A DNA stretch of 6,843 nucleotides, from the NCBI GenBank assembly GCA_024638585.1, contig JAHEKA010000120.1, positions 1 to 6,843 of the forward strand. Reading direction: 5' to 3'. Positions 1 through 5,575 of this stretch are shown here, one piece after another; position 1 is the stretch's first letter, and every line of letters starts with the position of its first letter. Source of the DNA: Rhodospirillales bacterium (GTDB taxonomy: Bacteria; Pseudomonadota; Alphaproteobacteria; SMXQ01). The notes beneath the pieces were generated by a model that worked only from the letters and a program-made list of their open reading frames with translations, was not told where the DNA came from and made no database searches. The translations under genes and the position numbers were made by a program.

Positions 1-534
1 ATCTTCGAAGCCCTGAACGCCGCCGATCCGGACGGGCGTTTCGATGCCGTGGTCAACCTGCAGGGCGACCTGCCGACCCTCGACCCGGCGCTGCCGGGCC
101 GGGCGCTCGGTCTTCTTGGGAACGAGGCGGTCGATATCGGTACCCTGGCCTGCCCCATCACCGACCCGCGGGAGGAAAGCGATCCCAACGTCGTCAAGGC
201 GGTGGTCGCGGCGGCAGACGCGCCGAAGCCCGGGGGACAGGGGCGGGCACTTTACTTCAGCCGCGCCCAGGTGCCGGCGGGGGAGGGGCCTTTGCTTCAC
301 CATATCGGGCTGTACGCATGGCGGCGGACCAGCCTGGCGCGGTTCGTCGGCCTCGATCCCAGCCCGCTGGAGCGGCGCGAGCGGCTCGAGCAGCTGCGCG
401 CCCTGGAGGACGGCATGCGCATCGACGTGGCCTTCGTTGACACCGTCCCGCTCGGTGTCGATACTCCGGCCGATCTTGACCGGGCCCGGCACATGCTGGG
501 GCCCGCTAAAGGGGCGGGGTCCAATGACCGATAA
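1..534 (+). CDS. kdsB: 3-deoxy-manno-octulosonate cytidylyltransferase (CMP-KDO synthetase), 5'-truncated by the window edge
   Basis: The enzyme activates KDO with CTP to give CMP-KDO and pyrophosphate, a cytoplasmic step of LPS inner-core synthesis. The reading frame is open from base 1 and ends at TAA 532-534, giving the last 177 residues. The family is usually about 245-250 residues, so roughly 70 N-terminal residues, including the nucleotide-binding start, lie outside the window. Visible family motifs, in order, are VVNLQGDLP (window residues 17-25; the QGD that binds nucleotide and metal, with Leu where enterobacterial KdsB has Glu), YFSRAQVP (about 250-273), HHIGLYAWRR, a PSPLERRERLEQLR block and the C-terminal GVDTPADLDRAR. 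Its last 11 bases overlap the start of pheA, so the two are probably one transcript and may be translationally coupled. The Leu variant is, from memory, common in alphaproteobacterial KdsB. The identification is secure. Confidence 0.95.
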   Translation: MFEALNAADPDGRFDAVVNLQGDLPTLDPALPGRALGLLGNEAVDIGTLACPITDPREESDPNVVKAVVAAADAPKPGGQGRALYFSRAQVPAGEGPLLHHIGLYAWRRTSLARFVGLDPSPLERRERLEQLRALEDGMRIDVAFVDTVPLGVDTPADLDRARHMLGPAKGAGSNDR

Positions 535-1417
535 CGCGAGCACTTTCGCTGCCAAGGCGGGCGCGGAAAACATCATCGCCTTCCAGGGGTTGCCCGGGGC
601 CTATTCCGATCTTGCCTGCCGCCAGGTGCACCCGGACATGACGCCCAGGCCGTGCCAGACCTTCGAAGAGGTGTTCGATGCCGTCGAGGGGGGCGAGGCG
701 CGGCTTGCCATGATCCCCATCGAGAATTCCGTGGCCGGCCGGGTCGCGGACATTCATCAGCTGATGCCCCATGCCAGGCTGCACATCGTCGCCGAGCATT
801 TCCAGCCGGTGAACCATCATCTCCTGGCGCCCCGGGGGGCCAACATGGACAGCCTGGTCCACGTCCACTCCCATGTCCACGCGCTGTCCCAGTGCCGCAG
901 GTTCCTGCACGACCACGGCCTGACGCCGGTGGTCCATGCCGATACGGCGGGGGCGGCCCGGGACGTCGCCGAGAAAGGCGATCCCAGCGAGGCGGCCATT
1001 GCCTCGGAACTGGCGGCGGAAACCTATGGCCTTCGGTCCCTTGCCGCCGGCATCGAGGATGCGGCCCATAACACGACCCGGTTCGTCGTGCTGGCACGGG
1101 AGCTGGAGGATCCGGGGCAGAAGGCCCCCGATCTGATGACCGCCTTCCTGTTCCGGGTGCGCAACATTCCGGCGGCGCTTTACAAAGCGCTCGGCGGTTT
1201 TGCCACCAACGGCGTCAACATGACCAAGTTGGAGAGCTATATGGTCGACGGAAACTTCTCGTCCACCGAGTTCTATGCCGAGATTGAAGGCCATCCCGAA
1301 CATGAGCTGGTGAAGCTCGCGTTCGAAGAGCTCCGCTTTTTCTCTGAAAAGGTGCGTGTCATCGGCGTCTACCAGGCCCATCCCTATCGCAGACGGGCCG
1401 CCGCCAACGGCGGCTGA
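524..1417 (+). CDS. pheA: Prephenate dehydratase, monofunctional, with C-terminal ACT domain
   Basis: Converts prephenate to phenylpyruvate in phenylalanine synthesis, in the cytoplasm. The protein has 297 residues, normal for a monofunctional enzyme, and no chorismate mutase domain is attached. The catalytic domain spans about residues 17-190: FQGLPGAYSDLA (20-31), the IPIENSVAGRV block (64-74) and the catalytic Thr-Arg-Phe at 185-187 inside AHNTTRFVVL. The ACT domain, about 207-286, should bind phenylalanine for feedback control. It holds ALYKALGGFATNGVNMTKLES, but the usual ESRP motif reads ESYM (237-240). The ATG at 524 was chosen because the protein there begins about 16 residues before the conserved IAFQG, a G-rich stretch (510-519) precedes it and it overlaps kdsB by 11 bases. 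The frame is open back to 44, but that stretch is kdsB read in another frame. Downstream it faces mntP tail to tail. Confidence 0.95.
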   Translation: MTDNASTFAAKAGAENIIAFQGLPGAYSDLACRQVHPDMTPRPCQTFEEVFDAVEGGEARLAMIPIENSVAGRVADIHQLMPHARLHIVAEHFQPVNHHLLAPRGANMDSLVHVHSHVHALSQCRRFLHDHGLTPVVHADTAGAARDVAEKGDPSEAAIASELAAETYGLRSLAAGIEDAAHNTTRFVVLARELEDPGQKAPDLMTAFLFRVRNIPAALYKALGGFATNGVNMTKLESYMVDGNFSSTEFYAEIEGHPEHELVKLAFEELRFFSEKVRVIGVYQAHPYRRRAAANGG

Positions 1418-1435
1418 GGGACGCGGAGGATATTT

Positions 1436-1459
1436 CCTGTCTCCGGCCCGTCAGACAGG
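1436..1459. terminator. Inverted repeat in the convergent pheA/mntP gap, possible weak bidirectional terminator
   Basis: CCTGTCT (1436-1442) and AGACAGG (1453-1459) form a perfect 7-bp stem with a 10-base loop, in the 46-base gap between two genes that end facing each other. Its position fits a terminator serving both transcripts. No T-run follows on either strand: the plus side continues CCGCTC and the minus side AAATATCC. If it stops transcription it is not a standard intrinsic terminator. A second 6-bp hairpin, GCCGCC-AAC-GGCGGC at 1400-1414, lies in the last codons of pheA and could add to it. Confidence 0.35.
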
Positions 1460-1463
1460 CCGC

Positions 1464-2054
1464 TCAACCCGCGCCAAGATGATCGAACAGGATATGCGCT
1501 CCGATCAGGATTAGGGCGATGCCGCCGAGGATCTCCGCCTTGCGCCCCAAGAGCGGCCCCAGCCTGTGGCCCAGCAGCACGCCGATCAGCGACATCGTGA
1601 ACGATGTCAGACCGATCAAGGGCGCGGCCAAAGCGAGGGAAACTCCCACCAAGGCCAGGGTGACGCCCACCACCGCGGAATCGATGCTGGTGCCGACGGC
1701 GGTCAGCACCATCCTGAGCGGTGCCTGCCGGACACCGGGTACGGCCGCGGCGGGATCGGGGCCCGGGTCGGGTTCCTTGCCGCCCAAGAGACCATCGCGG
1801 ATCATCTTGCCGCCGATCCCCGACAGAAGGGCGAAGGCCGCCCAATGGTCGACGCTTTCGATCATGCCGCGGAAGCCCGTGCCAAGCCCGAATCCCAGGG
1901 CCACCATCAGGCCTTCCGCCGTGCCGAAATAGGCGGCGGTGGCGATCGCGTCGCGCAGGCGGGGATGAGCGGTGGCGGCGCCGTTGGCGACGGCGGCGGC
2001 GAAGGCGTCGCTGCCAAGCCCGATCGCCAGGATGAACAGTGCGGCAACGGTCAT
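1464..2054 (-). CDS. mntP: Putative manganese efflux pump MntP (DUF204 family)
   Basis: An inner-membrane exporter thought to remove excess Mn2+. The protein has 196 residues against 188 in E. coli, with about six hydrophobic segments near 1-20, 36-58, 67-86, 112-137, 139-163 and 172-191. The two-fold repeat of the family is visible: LGSDAFAAAVANG around Asp16 and GTSIDSAVVG around Asp125. Asp16 has the same number as the functionally important Asp in E. coli MntP, which supports this start. The C-terminal RKAEILGGIALILIGAHILF block is strongly family-like. A Pro/Asp-rich loop (about 90-111) links the halves. The gene follows nudC on the same strand after 52 bases and is probably the last gene of the egtD-nudC-mntP unit. 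No convincing Shine-Dalgarno precedes the ATG (GCACCCC just before it), and the gap is too short for the yybP-ykoY Mn2+ riboswitch that controls mntP in some bacteria. Confidence 0.9.
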   Translation of the reverse strand: MTVAALFILAIGLGSDAFAAAVANGAATAHPRLRDAIATAAYFGTAEGLMVALGFGLGTGFRGMIESVDHWAAFALLSGIGGKMIRDGLLGGKEPDPGPDPAAAVPGVRQAPLRMVLTAVGTSIDSAVVGVTLALVGVSLALAAPLIGLTSFTMSLIGVLLGHRLGPLLGRKAEILGGIALILIGAHILFDHLGAG

Positions 2055-2106
2055 GGGGTGCAGTCGTCGATCAGCAGGTGGTTCAGGGCATGGACCGGTT
2101 TTGCGC

Positions 2107-3057
2107 TCAGGGCGCCTTGCCCTCGATCCATTCGGAAATCAGGCGCCGGGCGATGGAAATCGGACGCGGCAGGTGCAAGGCGCCGCCGAGTCGCTCCGAT
2201 TCGGTGCGGTCGCGCACCGCCATCAGGTCCCGGACCTCGTCGCGGGTGAACCAGCGCGCATCGGCGAGTTCGTTGTCGTTCAACGAAATCTCCCGGCTGG
2301 TCGCGTCGGCGTAGAAGCCCAGCATCAGGTTGGCGGGAAAGGGCCAGGGCTGTGAATGGGCATAGCGCACGTTGGTGATGTGAACGCCGGTTTCCTCCAT
2401 CACCTCGCGGGCGACGGCCTCCTCCAGCGACTCGCCGGGCTCGACGAAACCGGCCAGGGTCGAATACATGAAGTTCTGGCGCCCGGGCCGGCGTCCCAGC
2501 AGGCATTTGTCGCCGTCGGTCACCAGCATGATCACCGCCGGGTCGGTGCGCGGGAAGTGCGTGGTGGCGCAGTCCGCGTTGGTGCAGATGCGCACATGCC
2601 CGCCCTGGTTCGAGACCGTGGGCGCGCCGCACATCCCGCAAAAAAGGTGGCGCCGGTGCCAGAAGAAGAGCGCCCGGGCGAGCACCATGAGCTGGGCATC
2701 GGCGCGGCCCAGGATCGATCCGATGTCGCGGATATCGACGAATTCACCGCGCCCGGTCAGTTCCGGCCGGTCGAGCGGCTCTTCGATATGGGAAATATCG
2801 AAGCCGAACACCGCCTGGTCCTCGATCACGCCGAGCAGCGCCAGGGACTCGTCGCCTTCGGTGAGGTCCGGCACCTCTCCGGGGGTCAGGAACACGGGCT
2901 TGGGCTCGGGCTCGATCACCACCAGATGGTGGTCGCGCCAGACCGGGATCAGGCGGCTGGCGGGGTGGGCCCGGTGATGGGCCAGCCAGTCCGGGTCCTT
3001 GCGGAACAGCACCGCGCGGTCGAATCCGCCGCCCGCGAAGATGTTCGGTTCCTTCAT
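2107..3057 (-). CDS. nudC: NADH pyrophosphatase / NAD-cap RNA hydrolase, NudC-type Nudix hydrolase
   Basis: Hydrolyses NAD(H) to NMN(H) and AMP; relatives also remove NAD caps from RNA 5' ends. The protein has 316 residues and acts in the cytoplasm. Order: an N-terminal domain (1-130), a zinc ribbon with Cys140, Cys143, Cys158 and Cys163, the HFPRTDPAVIML strand (167-178), a full Nudix box from Gly203 to Val225 (G-X5-E-X7-REVMEETGV, catalytic Glu pair 221/222) and the NudC signature SQPWPFP at 235-241. The second Cys pair is spaced CX4C, where E. coli NudC has, from memory, CX2C. The protein is longer than E. coli NudC (257) because of the larger N-terminal domain. The ATG at 3057-3055 was chosen because the egtD stop and this start share a base (TGATG), typical of translational coupling; the ATG at 3120 would add 21 residues read inside egtD. 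Nudix enzymes need Mg2+ or Mn2+, which makes the mntP neighbour notable. Confidence 0.92.
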   Translation of the reverse strand: MKEPNIFAGGGFDRAVLFRKDPDWLAHHRAHPASRLIPVWRDHHLVVIEPEPKPVFLTPGEVPDLTEGDESLALLGVIEDQAVFGFDISHIEEPLDRPELTGRGEFVDIRDIGSILGRADAQLMVLARALFFWHRRHLFCGMCGAPTVSNQGGHVRICTNADCATTHFPRTDPAVIMLVTDGDKCLLGRRPGRQNFMYSTLAGFVEPGESLEEAVAREVMEETGVHITNVRYAHSQPWPFPANLMLGFYADATSREISLNDNELADARWFTRDEVRDLMAVRDRTESERLGGALHLPRPISIARRLISEWIEGKAP

Positions 3058-4076
3058 CAGTCGGTTCCGCCAGCCGGTCCCTGGCGGTTCCCCAGCCGGA
3101 ACAGCAGCAGCGAGAACCATTCCCGATCGTCGGACCAGGTGGCGGCATGTTCGAGGCCGAGCGGCGCGAACTCCGCCGCCAATTCGCCCGGGTCGAATTT
3201 CTTCGAGATTTCCGTGCGGATGGCCTCGCCCTTAGTAAAGGAAACGCTTAGGTCCAGGTCCAGGAGCGTGGCTTGCTGGGCTACCAGGCTGTCGAGGTAG
3301 ATTTCGATCTGATGGCGGCGGGTTTCATAGATCGCCCGGTGGGCGAAATTCGCGACCACGAAATCGCCGTGAAAGCGGCGGTTGAGATGGGACAGCATGT
3401 TGAGATTGAAGCGCGCGGTCAGGCCTTCCGCATCGTTATAGGCGGCCTCGATGATGGCCGGGTCCTTGCGCCGGTCGATGCCGAGCAGGAAAAATTCGCC
3501 CGGCGCCATGGCGCCCCGGATCCGCGCTATGAAGGCGGCGCGTTCGGAGGTGCTGAAATTCCCCAGGGTGGAGCCCAGGAAGACAAACATCCGGGCCGGC
3601 GCCGGGGCCGGATGCAGCGCTGCCAGGGCTTGCTCGTAGGTGCCGGAAAAGCCGCGGATCGACAGCCCGTCATAGCGGTCGACCAACTCGCGGGAACTCT
3701 CGCGCAGGATGCTCTCGGAAACGTCGATGGGCACGAAATGCACCTCGTCGGCCCTGCGTGAATAGGCATCGAGCAGGATTCGCGTCTTGGAAGCCGAGCC
3801 GCTGCCGAGCTCCACCACCTCGCACGGCCCGGTGAGCGCTGCGATGTCGGCGGCGTTCTGCGTCAGGATGCCGCGCTCGGTTCGTGTCGGATAGTATTCA
3901 GGCGTATCGCAGATCCGCTCGAACAATTGGGATCCCACGGCATCGTAGAAATACTTGCAGGGCAGGGTCTTGGGGTCCGCCGCCAAGCCTGCCACGACAT
4001 CGGCGCCGTCCTCGGTATCCGACGATGATGACAGGCGGGTGAACTGGAACCTCTGCGCCTCTTGGACGAGTTCCAT
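3057..4076 (-). CDS. egtD: L-histidine N-alpha-methyltransferase (EgtD family)
   Basis: EgtD uses three S-adenosylmethionine molecules to turn histidine into hercynine, the first step of ergothioneine synthesis, in the cytoplasm. The protein has 339 residues (mycobacterial EgtD 321). Visible motifs: KYFYDAVGS (41-49), YYPTRTE (61-67), the SAM loop VELGSGSASKT (88-98), acidic Asp118 in PIDVS, GSTLGNF (168-174), AAYNDAEG (211-218) and IRTEISKKF (286-294). The histidine-binding residues I recall from Mycobacterium smegmatis, Asn166, Tyr206, Glu282 and Ser284, match Asn173, Tyr213, Glu289 and Ser291 here, all with a constant shift of seven. This favours true histidine methylation over a loosely related methyltransferase. 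An AGGGA at 4090-4086 sits nine bases before the ATG. It is the first gene of a unit with nudC and mntP. The usual partner, the sulfoxide synthase EgtB, is absent from the window, so hercynine may be the product unless egtB lies elsewhere. Confidence 0.92.
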   Translation of the reverse strand: MELVQEAQRFQFTRLSSSSDTEDGADVVAGLAADPKTLPCKYFYDAVGSQLFERICDTPEYYPTRTERGILTQNAADIAALTGPCEVVELGSGSASKTRILLDAYSRRADEVHFVPIDVSESILRESSRELVDRYDGLSIRGFSGTYEQALAALHPAPAPARMFVFLGSTLGNFSTSERAAFIARIRGAMAPGEFFLLGIDRRKDPAIIEAAYNDAEGLTARFNLNMLSHLNRRFHGDFVVANFAHRAIYETRRHQIEIYLDSLVAQQATLLDLDLSVSFTKGEAIRTEISKKFDPGELAAEFAPLGLEHAATWSDDREWFSLLLFRLGNRQGPAGGTD

Positions 4077-4127
4077 TCCTTTCTTTCCCTATTTTGCTGC
4101 GGTGTGCCCGAGGGCGGCGAGGCGCAA

Positions 4128-4156
4128 ATGATAGCCGAGCCGATCCGTGTTGGCAA
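4128..4156 (-). promoter_or_regulatory. Candidate sigma70-type promoter for egtD-nudC-mntP
   Basis: On the minus strand TTGCCA (4156-4151) and TATCAT (4133-4128) are separated by exactly 17 bases. Each hexamer differs from consensus at two positions or fewer. Initiation would fall near 4121, leaving a leader of about 45 bases with the AGGGA ribosome site near its end. It lies in the 118-base gap after the cyclodeaminase-family gene, so it could transcribe egtD independently of that gene. The inference is from spacing and consensus only. Confidence 0.5.
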
Positions 4157-4194
4157 AAACAGGTGAAAGGCGCGTCCGGTTCCAGCCGAAACCG

Positions 4195-5286
4195 CTACTT
4201 CGCGTAGGTTTTCGCCAGTTGGTCCGGATCGATCAGGTCGATCTCGGTGCCGCGGCCGAGCTTCTTGGCGTTCTCATAGGCCAGCATCGCGACCGCCAGC
4301 TCGGAGGCCGCGGTGCCGGCATTGTTCTTGTGATAGGTGATCTGATCAATCGACGTGCGGCCTTTGCAGATGCCCAGAGGCAATTCGCCCAATTCAAAGA
4401 TGTCTTCGATTTTGATCAACCCGGCTTCGATCGGCATGTAGAGATCGCCCTGCTTTTCCGAGATGATGTTTTCCCGCAGGTTGCAGACGATCAGGTCGGC
4501 GCGCTCCACGGTGCGGTCGTCGATCTCCCGCCGCGCCTTTTTCAGGAACCCGCCCTCCACCAGCTGCGCGTTGCCGCCGATGATGCCGGTCACGTGCTGG
4601 CCCGGCTCCAGCAGGTCGCCGTCGAACAGCTCGACATTGGTGTTGGTGGCACACAGCAGCGCATCGACACCGCGGATCGCCTCTTCCGGCGCCGTGACCG
4701 GCGTGATCTCCACGCCGAAAAGGTCGGCGTATTTTTCGGCGAAAGCCTCGCGGTTGGCCGGCGTGCGGCTGTAGACCTTGACATGTTTAATCCCGGGCCG
4801 TTCGACCAGAAGGGCCAGCAACTGGTTGCAGGCCTGTCCCCCGGCGCCGAACAGGCCCGCGGTCTCGGCATCCTTGCGCACCAGATAGCGGAAGCCGACG
4901 CCCGACGTCGCCGCCGTGCGCAGCGCCACCACCGAGGTGTAGCCCAGCGTCTTTTCCACCGGTTCGCCGATCAGAATGCAGATCAGATGCCCGGTGCGCG
5001 AATCGTGGAGCGCATGGACCGGGTGTTCGCGATAAGCATAGGACTGGTTGGTGCCGTGTTGTTCGACCAGCTCCGCCCGCGTGGCCGAGCCGATCACGCC
5101 CATTCCCTGGATGCCGCCCGGGAAATTGCTGATGCGCACGCCTTCCGGCGAATGGACCCGGCGCCTGGGCGCGTTGATGACCGGGAATTCCGAGCCCCCC
5201 TTGTAGCCGAGCTCGACCGCGTCGATCGCCTCCTTCATGGACACCAGGTCCTGGATTTCCTCCGGTTTCAATAAAAGCACGCCCAT
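4195..5286 (-). CDS. Ornithine cyclodeaminase / mu-crystallin family protein, substrate unknown
   Basis: An NAD(P)-dependent family that includes ornithine cyclodeaminase, alanine dehydrogenase and ketimine reductases; cytoplasmic. The protein has 363 residues, slightly above the usual 310-350. The core is clear: the substrate-domain RTAATSGV (123-130), the dinucleotide loop GLFGAGGQA (144-152), LCATNTN (211-217), GQHVTGIIGGN (229-239) and the C-terminal ITYHKNNAGTAASELAVA with GTEIDL. Two catalytic positions look changed. The Lys that normally follows the GG segment (Lys69 in Pseudomonas putida ornithine cyclodeaminase, from memory) is not found in GGIQGMGVIGSATR, and the usual GAD with its catalytic Asp reads GGN (237-239). 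True ornithine cyclodeaminase activity is therefore doubtful. The ATG at 5286 has GAGGAG 11 bases upstream and starts at the normal family position; a frame extension to 5445 would run into the SRP RNA. It appears to be a single-gene unit, divergent from ffs. Confidence 0.88.
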   Translation of the reverse strand: MGVLLLKPEEIQDLVSMKEAIDAVELGYKGGSEFPVINAPRRRVHSPEGVRISNFPGGIQGMGVIGSATRAELVEQHGTNQSYAYREHPVHALHDSRTGHLICILIGEPVEKTLGYTSVVALRTAATSGVGFRYLVRKDAETAGLFGAGGQACNQLLALLVERPGIKHVKVYSRTPANREAFAEKYADLFGVEITPVTAPEEAIRGVDALLCATNTNVELFDGDLLEPGQHVTGIIGGNAQLVEGGFLKKARREIDDRTVERADLIVCNLRENIISEKQGDLYMPIEAGLIKIEDIFELGELPLGICKGRTSIDQITYHKNNAGTAASELAVAMLAYENAKKLGRGTEIDLIDPDQLAKTYAK

Positions 5287-5297
5287 CTGTCCCGGTT

Positions 5298-5303
5298 CTC
5301 CTC
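5298..5303 (-). promoter_or_regulatory. Ribosome binding site deciding the start of the cyclodeaminase-family gene
   Basis: GAGGAG on the minus strand, within CAGAGGAGAACC, lies 11 bases before the ATG at 5286-5284. It is the strongest Shine-Dalgarno in the window and is the reason for taking this start over upstream in-frame ATGs at 5445 and 5325. Confidence 0.7.
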
Positions 5304-5320
5304 TGTGTAAAAGCGGCGCG

Positions 5321-5326
5321 ATCATA
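5321..5326 (-). promoter_or_regulatory. Possible -10 box for the cyclodeaminase-family gene
   Basis: TATGAT on the minus strand differs from TATAAT at one position and lies about 34 bases before the chosen ATG. No recognisable -35 hexamer is found 16-18 bases further upstream (that stretch is GC-rich, CGCTCCCG). The ATG inside it is also an in-frame but less likely start. Support is weak. Confidence 0.28.
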
Positions 5327-5385
5327 GCGGAATTTGTGGGGGCGGGAGCGATTCCGATCGCCTGGTCCCGCGCCGGGCAAACGGG

Positions 5386-5415
5386 TTTCGGGGCCGGGGG
5401 CAAAGCTGGTATAGT
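5386..5415 (+). promoter_or_regulatory. Promoter of the SRP RNA gene
   Basis: TATAGT at 5410-5415 is a near-consensus -10 box, and seven bases downstream falls at about 5422, exactly where the closing helix of the SRP RNA begins. The -35 region is poor: TTTCGG at 5386-5391 with an 18-base spacer is the best candidate. The agreement between predicted initiation and RNA 5' end is the main support. Confidence 0.55.
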
Positions 5416-5420
5416 CGGGC

Positions 5421-5518
5421 CGGGAGGCTGGCGGTGGACGGGCACCCCGCCAATCCGGTCAGGTCCGGAAGGAAGCAGCCGTAACGGGATTCGCCCGGGT
5501 CAGTGTCCAGTCTCCCAC
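5421..5518 (+). ncRNA. ffs: Signal recognition particle RNA, small bacterial (4.5S) type
   Basis: The RNA scaffold of the bacterial SRP binds the Ffh M domain and FtsY and directs nascent membrane proteins to the translocon. The diagnostic domain IV is intact: CAGGTCCGGAAGGAAGCAGC at 5460-5479, with the GGAA tetraloop at 5467-5470 closed by TCC/GGA. The ends pair as expected: GGGAGGCTGG (5422-5431) with CCAGTCTCCC (5507-5516), ten base pairs including one G-U. Length is about 98 bases and there is no sign of an Alu domain, so it is the short proteobacterial form. Exact ends are inferred from the helix and may be off by a few bases. It has its own -10 box and stands directly before dnaX, an arrangement I recall in other alphaproteobacteria. 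Confidence 0.95.
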
Positions 5519-5521
5519 CCT

Positions 5522-5538
5522 GGGGCGAAAGCCCCCTT
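5522..5538 (+). terminator. Candidate terminator hairpin after ffs
   Basis: GGGGC (5522-5526) and GCCCC (5531-5535) form a 5-bp all-GC stem capped by a stable GAAA tetraloop, six bases after the SRP RNA terminal helix. The tail is CTTAATCCTT, only moderately T-rich, so termination may be partial and allow read-through into dnaX 40 bases on. Confidence 0.45.
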
Positions 5539-5549
5539 AATCCTTAAGG
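5535..5549. repeat. Short inverted repeat between ffs and dnaX
   Basis: CCTTAA (5535-5540), spacer TCC, then TTAAGG (5544-5549) form a perfect 6-bp inverted repeat. The right part also contains the 8-base palindrome CCTTAAGG (5542-5549). It shares base 5535 with the hairpin just upstream, so the two RNA folds compete slightly. It is AT-rich within a GC-rich context. It may be a protein site, part of the terminator or chance. Confidence 0.35.
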
Positions 5550-5575
5550 CGGTCCGGGCGCGCCGGATCACGGAT

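Noticed and set aside
44..523. Extension of the pheA frame upstream of 524
   Set aside because: This stretch encodes kdsB in another frame; the extension is Arg/Ser/Pro-rich with no homology to dehydratases.
3058..3120. Longer start for nudC at 3120
   Set aside because: The extra 21 residues are egtD codons read in another frame, and the TGATG junction at 3059-3055 is a typical coupled start.
2356..3300. Long plus-strand open frame (314 codons) opposite nudC and the 3' part of egtD
   Set aside because: It mirrors genes with full catalytic motifs on the minus strand, its product resembles no family, and long antisense frames are expected at this GC content.
4177..4194. CGGTT/AACCG inverted repeat just after the cyclodeaminase-family stop codon as a terminator
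   Set aside because: The stem is only 5 bp with an 8-base loop and no T-run follows; the nearest T-run is some 15-20 bases on and belongs to the region before the egtD promoter.
4147..5274. Long plus-strand open frame (375 codons) opposite the cyclodeaminase-family gene
   Set aside because: The minus-strand protein has clear family motifs and a ribosome site; the antisense product is His/Gln/Arg/Ala-rich without recognisable domains.
5287..5445. Longer start for the cyclodeaminase-family protein at 5445
   Set aside because: It would add a Pro/Ala-rich tail reaching into the SRP RNA on the other strand, while the ATG at 5286 has a good GAGGAG and matches the family start.
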